A DNA stretch of 64,000 nucleotides, taken from contig CAJTQR010000002.1 of the NCBI GenBank assembly GCA_910578515.1, forward strand, positions 434,001-498,000. The letters are read 5' to 3'. The notes under the pieces were generated by a model. The model worked only from the letters and a program-made list of their open reading frames with translations, was not told the DNA's origin and did not search any database. Origin of the DNA: an uncultured Duncaniella sp. GTDB lineage: Bacteria; Bacteroidota; Bacteroidia; Bacteroidales; Muribaculaceae. Position 1 is the stretch's first letter. Each line of letters opens with the position of its first letter. The position numbers and the translations under genes are program-made. Shown in pieces: positions 8,237 through 16,136 of the stretch.

Positions 8237-10600
8237 TCAATATTTGAAGGGTGCGTTCTTGACGTATACCTTAAAGTCCTTGATGGCTCCCGGCACATTG
8301 CTTTCCATTCGGGGAAGATATTGGATGCCGCTGATGGAGTGGGTGGCACCGAGGTCAATCACCATGGAGTGAGGGAAGGGTGTGCCCGGTACAGTGCTCC
8401 AGTATGTTGATTCCTGAAGGTCGAAAGTCTTGTCGGCTGAGCGGTTTACCTTGGCGAGGTCCTCACTATCGGCATAATTAACCACCCATGGTTCGCGTGA
8501 AAGGCGGTCGCCATTCTCATCAAGAACATAAAATTCAGCTATTGAAGCTACATCTTTGCCATCAATTGAGTTGAGGGCTTCAAGGCAGATGTAACGACCT
8601 GTTACGGGTTTGTCGAATTTTATTTCCTGCCATCCGTTGCCGGGCTTGAATGAAGAGGCAATGACAGGAGTTTCGCCTGATAGGTCGAGTGTCTCGCCTT
8701 CATTTCGGTGTGATTGGCGTTTTGCCACAAGCAGCTGGTCCAGGAGAGGCTGGGTAAGACCTTCTGATTTAGCTTTCTTAGGTCCGAGTATATCAAATAC
8801 TACTATTTCATTCTCCCCTTTCTTAAGCCAGCATCCTGGCATGTAGAGTGTCTGCTGGGGACCGATTTCCCAGATACGACCCATGGGATGACCGTTGACG
8901 TATACCAGACCTTTACCCCATGTCTCGAAGTTGAGGAACGTATCGCTCGGCTTGTTGACATTGAATGTGCCGCGGTACACACCAATCGGCATTCTTCCGT
9001 TGTCGCCGGGAGTGAAGGCGCCAATCGGCATGAATTCCATTGAATCATAGAATTCCATCTTATCCTCGAGATTGAACACGGTCCAGTTGTTGAGGTCGCA
9101 GATGAATTTGTATCCGTTACGGTCCTCGGTTATAGTCACTTTGTCAGTGATACCCTTGAAATCCTTGATTGCGCGTCCGAAGTTTATACGCCCCATGGCT
9201 TCTACGAGGATGTCGAGCTGTGCATCCTTCTTGCATGATGGCAGGAGCAGTTGTTTTTCGCCATTGCGACGGTCAAGTTTGCCTATATATTTTCCGTCTA
9301 TGAATATCTGGGCGAAGTCGTGAGGGTCAGATACAGTCAGCAGTCCGCCGTTTTTGAGTTCGGGCAATGTGGTGCGGTAGAGGATGCTTCCGAAACCTTG
9401 GTCATACTCCTCCATTGTACGGATTTTCTCATCCTTTTTCCCTTCGGGAAGATTGGCGAAAAGAGGTGCCACCTCAGTGAATTCGAATTCCTTGATGGCT
9501 ATAGGTTTTATAAGAGCGGGGACCTTGGCTTGTTTCTTTCCGTCCATGTATTTAGACAGAGTCTTGCGCAGTTCCCAGTACTTGGGAGTGGTTTGACCTG
9601 ATTCACTGATGGGGGCGTCGTAGTCATAGGAAGTCACATCGGGGGCGAATCCTGGTGAGTTTGCACCTGCCCAATGTCCCCAGTTGGTGCCTCCGTGGGT
9701 CATGTAGAGGCTGAATGAGATACCTTTCGATAACATCTCATCAATTCCTGCTATCATGTCGGCGGCCGGACGAGTCTCATGGTTGGCACCCCATTTGTCG
9801 AACCATCCGCTCCAAAATTCAGAGCACATGAGTGGACTTTCCGGTCGCACTTCTTTGAGTTTGGCAAACTGCTGGTCGATATTGGCTCCGGTGCCAAAAT
9901 TCATTGTCCATACCAGGTCATCAAGTCCGTTGTTCAGGAAGTTTGACGCCCAGTCGCATTGGAACAGTATTACGTCGCCGAAATTCTTACGGAGCATGTC
10001 GCGGATTTGACTTACATATTCTTTGTCAATGCCGTAAGAGCCGTATTCATTTTCAACTTGAACCATGAGGATAGGACCGCCGTTCCCGATAGTTAAGTCG
10101 GAAACCTGTTCAGCCACGGCTTTTTGGAATTTATCGACACGTTCAAGGAAATAAGGGTCGGATTCACGTAGACGGATATCTTTTTTCTTCAATAGCCACC
10201 AGGGCAGACCACCCATTTCCCACTCGGCACATACGTATGGACCGGGACGGAGTATTACATACATGTCGTTTTCCTTGCAGAGTCTTACGAATTCAGCAAG
10301 GTCATTTTGTCCGGTAAAATCAAATGTGTCGGGTTGTGGCTCGTGTGAGTTCCAGAAAACATATAGGCACACGGTGTTCATGCCGAGAGCCTTGCACATT
10401 TTTATACGTTGGTCCCAATAGGGTTTGGGGATGCGGGGATAATGCAGCTCAGCTGCTTTTACTACAAAAGGCTCACCATTGAGCATGAAAGAGCCTTTGC
10501 CGATTTCAAATGTTTGCTTGACATCGGTCTGTGCTGATACACTTAATCCCATCCATGCTGTCAGTAGCAGTAGCAGGGGTAGTTTGATAATATTTTTCAT
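8237..10600 (-). CDS. GH35 beta-galactosidase (secreted)
   Basis: This 787-residue enzyme has a signal peptide cleaved near VSAQ (residue 24). The GH35 TIM barrel spans about 30-360. The acid/base is E185 in QVENEYGSYG and the nucleophile E261 in CSEFWSGW. Beta-sandwich jelly-roll domains follow to about 620. An F5/8 type C (discoidin-like) galactose-binding domain lies at about 650-787. GH35 enzymes remove terminal beta-galactose from galactans, arabinogalactan or rhamnogalacturonan side chains. It is the first gene of a two-gene operon with the DUF4861 gene. It is separated from the upstream GH2 gene by a strong terminator at 10721-10764, so it needs its own promoter. Confidence 0.93.
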   Translation of the reverse strand: MKNIIKLPLLLLLTAWMGLSVSAQTDVKQTFEIGKGSFMLNGEPFVVKAAELHYPRIPKPYWDQRIKMCKALGMNTVCLYVFWNSHEPQPDTFDFTGQNDLAEFVRLCKENDMYVILRPGPYVCAEWEMGGLPWWLLKKKDIRLRESDPYFLERVDKFQKAVAEQVSDLTIGNGGPILMVQVENEYGSYGIDKEYVSQIRDMLRKNFGDVILFQCDWASNFLNNGLDDLVWTMNFGTGANIDQQFAKLKEVRPESPLMCSEFWSGWFDKWGANHETRPAADMIAGIDEMLSKGISFSLYMTHGGTNWGHWAGANSPGFAPDVTSYDYDAPISESGQTTPKYWELRKTLSKYMDGKKQAKVPALIKPIAIKEFEFTEVAPLFANLPEGKKDEKIRTMEEYDQGFGSILYRTTLPELKNGGLLTVSDPHDFAQIFIDGKYIGKLDRRNGEKQLLLPSCKKDAQLDILVEAMGRINFGRAIKDFKGITDKVTITEDRNGYKFICDLNNWTVFNLEDKMEFYDSMEFMPIGAFTPGDNGRMPIGVYRGTFNVNKPSDTFLNFETWGKGLVYVNGHPMGRIWEIGPQQTLYMPGCWLKKGENEIVVFDILGPKKAKSEGLTQPLLDQLLVAKRQSHRNEGETLDLSGETPVIASSFKPGNGWQEIKFDKPVTGRYICLEALNSIDGKDVASIAEFYVLDENGDRLSREPWVVNYADSEDLAKVNRSADKTFDLQESTYWSTVPGTPFPHSMVIDLGATHSISGIQYLPRMESNVPGAIKDFKVYVKNAPFKY

Positions 10601-10679
10601 TGGTCGTGAAATTTGGCAAAATTACTTATTAAGGTATCGCAAATGTACTACAAAATTAGGAATTAATGAGGATGTTTTA

Positions 10680-10705
10680 TGTCAGTATTGCGTCATAATC
10701 TGTCA
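10680..10705. promoter_or_regulatory. candidate operator half-sites upstream of GH35
   Basis: TGTCA occurs at 10680-10684 and 10701-10705, a 21-bp direct repeat 80-105 bp upstream of the GH35 start. The distance and the GTCA core resemble the repeats upstream of the GH2 operon at 5621-5655. Several TAnnTTTG-like boxes lie closer to the gene (for example 10640-10647) but none has a clear -33 partner. Confidence 0.3.
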
Positions 10706-10720
10706 AATTTGTTCATAACA

Positions 10721-10764
10721 AACCGGGGAGACGAAAAGTAAAAAAGCTTTTCATCTCCCCGGTT
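10721..10764 (-). terminator. terminator of the CE12-GH115-GH2 operon
   Basis: AACCGGGGAGACGAAAAG pairs with CTTTTCATCTCCCCGGTT around an A-rich loop. On the minus strand this is a strong GC-rich hairpin about 45 bases after the GH2 stop codon. It is followed by GTT-rich sequence rather than a perfect T-run. Confidence 0.75.
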
Positions 10765-10809
10765 ATGTTATCAGACGGGACTTTCAGATACTTACGGGTG
10801 TAGTAGCTA

Positions 10810-13596
10810 TCATCGGGTGAAATCAAACCATAGTTTCATCCGGATACCCTCGTCCCCTTTGTTGATTCGTATATTGGGTGCGATGCCGCCGGGACCAAGC
10901 TGCTCCAATGGTTTGTAGGAGCGTATCGGTGGAATCTCAAGCATAAAAGATATGTCACCTTCGGGGAATTTGGTCATAGTCGGTCCGGGTTGCGTGCGGG
11001 CTTTAGGCTCCTCGGGAGTGAACACACGGAGATATATGCCATCGCTCTCGCTGCTTACAGTAAGCGGTGCCTCGTCGGAATGGAGTTGTGCCCAATAAGT
11101 GTTGGCATGGTAGCCCTTGAATTCTGGATATTGGAGCTTTCCTGTGGTCTGACCTGTCACAGTATTATTGTAATCCTTGTGCCAAAGCCCGAATGTGGTG
11201 CCGCGCTGACGGTTGCGCCATACTCTGTAAGGACCTTTGCCAACCCAGGTCATACCTTTGCACAGTTCCTCGGGATATGAAAAACTGAAGCCAAGGTTGC
11301 GAATCTCGTTGTCGAAGAAGGCGCCTTTGAATCCTCCACCGTTCTTGCGGTTGAGCATCAGGATATCCATTCCAAGGACACCATCAGGTGTCATCCGCCA
11401 TACGATTGAGTCAACCGCGCCTTTATAGCGCATTACCATTACGGCGGTATCGCCTTGCATGTGACGTGTGATACTTGTAAGCTCCATCTTCATGCCTATG
11501 GGGAGTGGACCATTGTTGAATGGTATTTCCTTACCATTTGCAGTGACACGCGACAGCATACCATCCGAAAGGTTAAATCTGGCGGTTACATTGTTGGCAG
11601 ATAGTGTGCTGTCAGTAACTGAAGCGGATATTGAGGAGGAGACAGTGGGATGAGTCTGCGCGTGATACTCGTCAGCATAGAGCAACGGGTATGACCATAC
11701 GTTTACCGTGTCGTTATCAGCATTGAGAGCTGTGAGCCGGAGTATGTCGCCGTTGCGAAACTCCTCTATATTTCCTACAGTAAGATTGACAGACTCTCCG
11801 GGCATTGCAGAGGGTAGTGGGATGTTTCCCGCAGCAATTTGAGTAGAGCCTTCAAGAGGATTTACGCATATGACCTCATAGTTCAGGGTATAATCCGACA
11901 ATGGTGTATAGAGCGACTTGTTAGTCAGATTGATGACCGGCGCGCGATGGCGACTGGCGGTGAAAGGTGCAATCTGCAATGGCGCCCATACATCGCGGAT
12001 GGTATACCAGGAGGCTTCCTTTTCGCGGTGTGGTCCTACAATTCCGTCGGGGGCATTTCCTCCGTCACTGTCAAGTTCTCCTCCTTTGTCTGTACGGGCA
12101 ACCGATTCATCTACCATAGCCCAGATGAAACCACCTGCAAAGAGTGGATTTTTGGAGAAATTACTCCAGAAATCATCGAGCGATGCCCCACCACCTTTGT
12201 CGTACTGAGAGTGGAGGAATTCAGTAGGCATGAACACTTGATAGCCATTGGCAAGACGTGCTACACCAGTCTGATAGGCAGGGTAGTGGTGTGTATCGAT
12301 GCCATTGAATAGAGCCCAGGGATGAGCCACGAGGCGATTCTGAGGGTCAAGTTGCTCGAAAAGCGGAAGCAGTTCGTAGTTATTGCCACCTTCGTTGCCA
12401 TTTCCCCATGCGAAAATGCAGGGATGATTGGCATCGTGGGTCAGCATCTCTGTCAGGATTTTTGTGCCTACTTCTGTGTCGTAGGCGTCATGCCATCCTG
12501 CCAATTCATCGAAATAGAGTACGCCGAGCGAGTCGCACAGCTCCAGCAAATGACGGTCAGGGGGATAGTGAGAGCGTATGGCATTGCCATTCATTCCTTT
12601 TACCAATTTCACGTCCTGCAGGTCAAGCTGTCGAGAGGTGGTGCGCCCTGTCTCCGGATAGAAGCAGTGGCGATTCACTCCTTTTAATACGAGACGCGTG
12701 CCGTTGATATAGAAACCGTCGCGTGGAATGAATTCAAGTGTGCGGAATCCCACTTTCTCAGTGTGGGTGTGCAGTCTCTTCCCATTCCTGTCAATGATTG
12801 AGAGCGTGAGATTATGCATGTTTGGGTGTTCAGGGTCCCAAGAACTTATGCCATCCCACTTGAATGTAATATTTTGTAGTGATGACTGCGTGAGAGGATG
12901 CGACTGTGGGTCTTTGCCATCGATTTTAGCTTCGATAGTCGCTTTATGCGGTAGGTTTTTTGCTGAAAGCCGCAGATTAAGAGTTCCGTCGTGCTTTGCG
13001 TCAATTCCTACATGTTCGATATGGGTTTTGGGGAGTACGCGGAGATATACCGGCCGGTAAATTCCACCAAATAGCCACCAATCGGCACGGCGTTCAGCTG
13101 CGTTGACTGACTGGTTGCTGGATTCCTTTTCTACAAATACTTCCAGTTGATTCTCCTTGCCATAGCGGAGAAGTGGGGAAATATCGTATGAGAAGGCTGT
13201 GAAACCACCCTGATGCTTGGCTCCGGCACTTTTGCCGTTTATCTTGACAGTGGCATCGGTCATTACTCCTTCAAACACCAACTCCACGGTGTTACCTTTC
13301 CACGATGTTGGAACAGAAAAAGAATGTCGGTACTCTCCTGTCTCAGAGCTTGGCTTGGCTGTTTTGTCAAGATAGAATCGCCCGTAAGTATAATCACCGA
13401 AACCTTGTTGTTCCCAGCATGACGGTACCGCGATTGAATCCCATACTCCGGAGTTTTGTCCTCCGGAGCATCGGAATTGCCATTTTACGGTATCATCAGC
13501 GCCATGACCTGAAAGGTATTTTATTACGGTATGCTCCTCTGCGTTGCCAAGTGTGGCGCAGATAAGGAGCAAGGCGGATGAGATGAATCTGTTCAT
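10810..13596 (-). CDS. GH2 beta-galactosidase, LacZ-like, secreted
   Basis: This 928-residue protein has a signal peptide ending near GNAEE (residue 20). Domains in order: sugar-binding jelly roll (about 35-190), Ig-like (195-285), TIM barrel (287-560), Ig-like, then a beta-galactosidase small-chain domain (about 660-928) as in LacZ. The acid/base is E402 in WGNGNEGG and the nucleophile E459 in MPTEFLHSQYD. It is larger and of a different GH2 branch than the GH2 lipoprotein at 3141-5546. Its start codon overlaps the GH115 stop (ATGA), which suggests translational coupling as last gene of the CE12-GH115-GH2 operon. A beta-galactose or related substrate is likely but unproven. Confidence 0.92.
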   Translation of the reverse strand: MNRFISSALLLICATLGNAEEHTVIKYLSGHGADDTVKWQFRCSGGQNSGVWDSIAVPSCWEQQGFGDYTYGRFYLDKTAKPSSETGEYRHSFSVPTSWKGNTVELVFEGVMTDATVKINGKSAGAKHQGGFTAFSYDISPLLRYGKENQLEVFVEKESSNQSVNAAERRADWWLFGGIYRPVYLRVLPKTHIEHVGIDAKHDGTLNLRLSAKNLPHKATIEAKIDGKDPQSHPLTQSSLQNITFKWDGISSWDPEHPNMHNLTLSIIDRNGKRLHTHTEKVGFRTLEFIPRDGFYINGTRLVLKGVNRHCFYPETGRTTSRQLDLQDVKLVKGMNGNAIRSHYPPDRHLLELCDSLGVLYFDELAGWHDAYDTEVGTKILTEMLTHDANHPCIFAWGNGNEGGNNYELLPLFEQLDPQNRLVAHPWALFNGIDTHHYPAYQTGVARLANGYQVFMPTEFLHSQYDKGGGASLDDFWSNFSKNPLFAGGFIWAMVDESVARTDKGGELDSDGGNAPDGIVGPHREKEASWYTIRDVWAPLQIAPFTASRHRAPVINLTNKSLYTPLSDYTLNYEVICVNPLEGSTQIAAGNIPLPSAMPGESVNLTVGNIEEFRNGDILRLTALNADNDTVNVWSYPLLYADEYHAQTHPTVSSSISASVTDSTLSANNVTARFNLSDGMLSRVTANGKEIPFNNGPLPIGMKMELTSITRHMQGDTAVMVMRYKGAVDSIVWRMTPDGVLGMDILMLNRKNGGGFKGAFFDNEIRNLGFSFSYPEELCKGMTWVGKGPYRVWRNRQRGTTFGLWHKDYNNTVTGQTTGKLQYPEFKGYHANTYWAQLHSDEAPLTVSSESDGIYLRVFTPEEPKARTQPGPTMTKFPEGDISFMLEIPPIRSYKPLEQLGPGGIAPNIRINKGDEGIRMKLWFDFTR

Positions 13597-16136
13597 TGAT
13601 TCTCGGTTGGTATTAAGTAGTACTTGCGGTTGGGCTTACTGTCTATAATCCACTGGTCAAGGACAATGTGTGGGTCGATGGCTGTGATGGTCAGTGTGTG
13701 TTCGCCGGGAGCAAGCTCAGGTAGTTGCATGGTGCGGAGAGCTTGTCCGCGGAGCACATTCAGTTTCCATCTCTCAGACCTGAAGGGCTCCTTGAGGCTA
13801 TATACCGTAGGCTCCCCACCGTCAATACTCACACTGTAGCGCAGGTCGCCCCCATCGTTTGGTTGGGTGGGTATCACTGCAGTGGTGAGGGTTGAGAAGG
13901 CATCATTATCGGGTACGGTGAAGTTGAAAGTCACTGATGCGCCCTGTTCCAAAGCTACAGCTTTGTTGCTATGTCCCAGCATGTCTATGAGACGGATGTC
14001 TCCGGTATGGCTATCGAACGATGAGCCGTTGCGGGCTATCACCCCATCAGTATCCATGGCAAATGAATTCTTTTTAGCGCTTTTTCCAAGCCATTCCTGC
14101 ACTTCTGCATCGGAAAGGGAAGTGGGAAGACTCGGTGCGGCGAAGGTCGGGAGGTCACGCGGACGCATGTTCATCGAGCGGTTCCATTTACCATTACTCA
14201 TCACATTGTTGTAATGCTCTGTGAGCTTGCGGATGTTTTGGTAAGCGTTCTGACTCTTGGCTACCGCTGAGTAGATTTTGGAATTGTTTACAAACATGTC
14301 GCCCATTGTGCTACCGGAAGCAAAAGAACGGGCTCTCTGTGCCTCAAGCATCTTCACGGCGTGGTTTGCAGCGGCGGTTACAGGATATTTTACAGCTGCG
14401 AAGTACGCATCTTTAAGCTCCGGAGAAATTTCTGATTCAATCTCCTCGACAGCAGCTGCGAGTTTCATGAAATCCTCCATGTAGCGGTCAGCCTCGCTGT
14501 TGAATTCCGAGAAGCTGAATTCAGTGTTGCTTACGGGACTCAGACCTCTGTTGAAAGTCTGTTTGCTAAGTTCAACCTGATTCCAACCCATGAATTCCGG
14601 TCGGCGTTTACCGCAGAGATTGTAGAATTCGCGCATCACAGGGTAAAGTTTTTCGCCGGCAGCATCCCCGAAATTGGTGCAGAGCCAAGTCTGCAGGTGT
14701 GAGCCGAGCGAGTCACTTTTCACCGCGTCGATATCCCACGCCATGTCAAGGAACAGCTCAAGGTCATAAGCAGCCACCTTGGGGTCATGTACATTTACTA
14801 TCCATATTTTACGTACGTTATGGTCGTAAGCGGTACGCATTTCGTTGTAAATCAGACCGGGCTGAGTGGTAGTGAGCCACAGATGGTCATGGGGACGTCC
14901 CCAGTAGCTGAGATGGTAATACACACCTCCGCCCCCCTGGCGTTTCTGCTCCTCAGGGTTGGAAAGGCGGGTGATATATCCATAGTTGTCGTCACACCAC
15001 ATAAGAGTGACATAGTCGGGTACATCCAGTCCCATCTCATATAGTTCAAGCACTTCCTTATAGGGTACAAATACCTGAATCTGTTCGCTTGGGTTGCCGA
15101 TATAATCGGCTAAAAGCTTTTGCTGGTCATTGATAACCTGCTGCAACCCGTTGAATTTTTCATCTTTGGTCTTTACACCTTCCATTGAGCCATCGTGAAT
15201 GCCACGCATACCGATGGTGAACATGTTACCACCGCTGGAACCCTTCACCTCTTTGAGGCGCTCAATCCAGTAATCCTGGACAGCCTGTTTATTCGTGATG
15301 TAGTTGTATTTACCACGCTTGCTCTCATCCCACTCATCCACATTGTTACGTAACAGTGGTTCGCAGTGAGAGGTGCCTACAGCTATGCCGCAACTGTCAG
15401 CTACAAGTTTATTGGCTGGATTCTTGAAAAATGCTTTTGTTCCTGTGTGCATTGCCGGCCATACTGCATTGGCACGCAGACGCATCAGCAGCTTGAATAT
15501 CTCTTTGTTGGTGCGGGGACCAATGGTGCCGAACTCATCTTTTTCGAAAGTGCCGTAGCTCCATGGACGGAGCGACCAATCCTCGTCGTTGATGAATACG
15601 CCACGGTACTCTACCGAGGCTCCCTGTGTGGTGTTGAATTTGTCGTTGAGGGCGAGGCGTGTTTGCTTTTTGGGTACCACATCTCCCCACCATATCCATG
15701 GACTCACACCCGCCATGCGTGACAATTCGAGGAGTCCGTAGGCTGTACCTCGACCGTTGGAGCCGGTGACTATGATTTTGTTACCTTTGGTGAGAATGTT
15801 GAAGCCATCGGTGAGTGTGTCAAGGGCGGCTACGGGAACTCCTTGGCTCATAAGCTCCTTGCGCTGGGCTTTGGTCGCTTTGTCGAGCTGGGCAAGCTGT
15901 ATGGAAGCTTGTTTTCCCATGAGTTTGACAGCCGGTTTGCCTGTCACAGCCTTCATGTCATCCTTGAACATGTCGATGGCTGTCTCTACCACTAAATCTG
16001 TACCTGTGTTTACTGTAAAACTTACTGGTGCGTTACCATCGTACCACACCACATCCTTTGCTGACGAAATATTAGCAGACAGCAGGGCTGCAAAGGCAAC
16101 CAAAGTTGCCTTTGCAGTTCTGAAATTAATTGCCAT
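13593..16136 (-). CDS. GH115 family glycoside hydrolase (alpha-glucuronidase type)
   Basis: From the ATG at 16136 this encodes 847 residues beginning MAINFRTAKATLVAF, a signal peptide ending near SSAKD. An in-frame ATG 81 bases upstream would add a non-signal extension inside the CE12 gene, so I reject it. The body has GH115 features: an N-terminal domain, a central barrel with NAVWPAMHTGTKAF and DDNYGYITR, and a C-terminal beta-sandwich domain (about 700-847). GH115 enzymes remove (4-O-methyl-)glucuronic acid from xylan or arabinogalactan side chains. Its start overlaps the CE12 gene end by 11 bp and its stop overlaps the next start, so the three genes form one tightly coupled operon. Confidence 0.9.
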   Translation of the reverse strand: MAINFRTAKATLVAFAALLSANISSAKDVVWYDGNAPVSFTVNTGTDLVVETAIDMFKDDMKAVTGKPAVKLMGKQASIQLAQLDKATKAQRKELMSQGVPVAALDTLTDGFNILTKGNKIIVTGSNGRGTAYGLLELSRMAGVSPWIWWGDVVPKKQTRLALNDKFNTTQGASVEYRGVFINDEDWSLRPWSYGTFEKDEFGTIGPRTNKEIFKLLMRLRANAVWPAMHTGTKAFFKNPANKLVADSCGIAVGTSHCEPLLRNNVDEWDESKRGKYNYITNKQAVQDYWIERLKEVKGSSGGNMFTIGMRGIHDGSMEGVKTKDEKFNGLQQVINDQQKLLADYIGNPSEQIQVFVPYKEVLELYEMGLDVPDYVTLMWCDDNYGYITRLSNPEEQKRQGGGGVYYHLSYWGRPHDHLWLTTTQPGLIYNEMRTAYDHNVRKIWIVNVHDPKVAAYDLELFLDMAWDIDAVKSDSLGSHLQTWLCTNFGDAAGEKLYPVMREFYNLCGKRRPEFMGWNQVELSKQTFNRGLSPVSNTEFSFSEFNSEADRYMEDFMKLAAAVEEIESEISPELKDAYFAAVKYPVTAAANHAVKMLEAQRARSFASGSTMGDMFVNNSKIYSAVAKSQNAYQNIRKLTEHYNNVMSNGKWNRSMNMRPRDLPTFAAPSLPTSLSDAEVQEWLGKSAKKNSFAMDTDGVIARNGSSFDSHTGDIRLIDMLGHSNKAVALEQGASVTFNFTVPDNDAFSTLTTAVIPTQPNDGGDLRYSVSIDGGEPTVYSLKEPFRSERWKLNVLRGQALRTMQLPELAPGEHTLTITAIDPHIVLDQWIIDSKPNRKYYLIPTENQ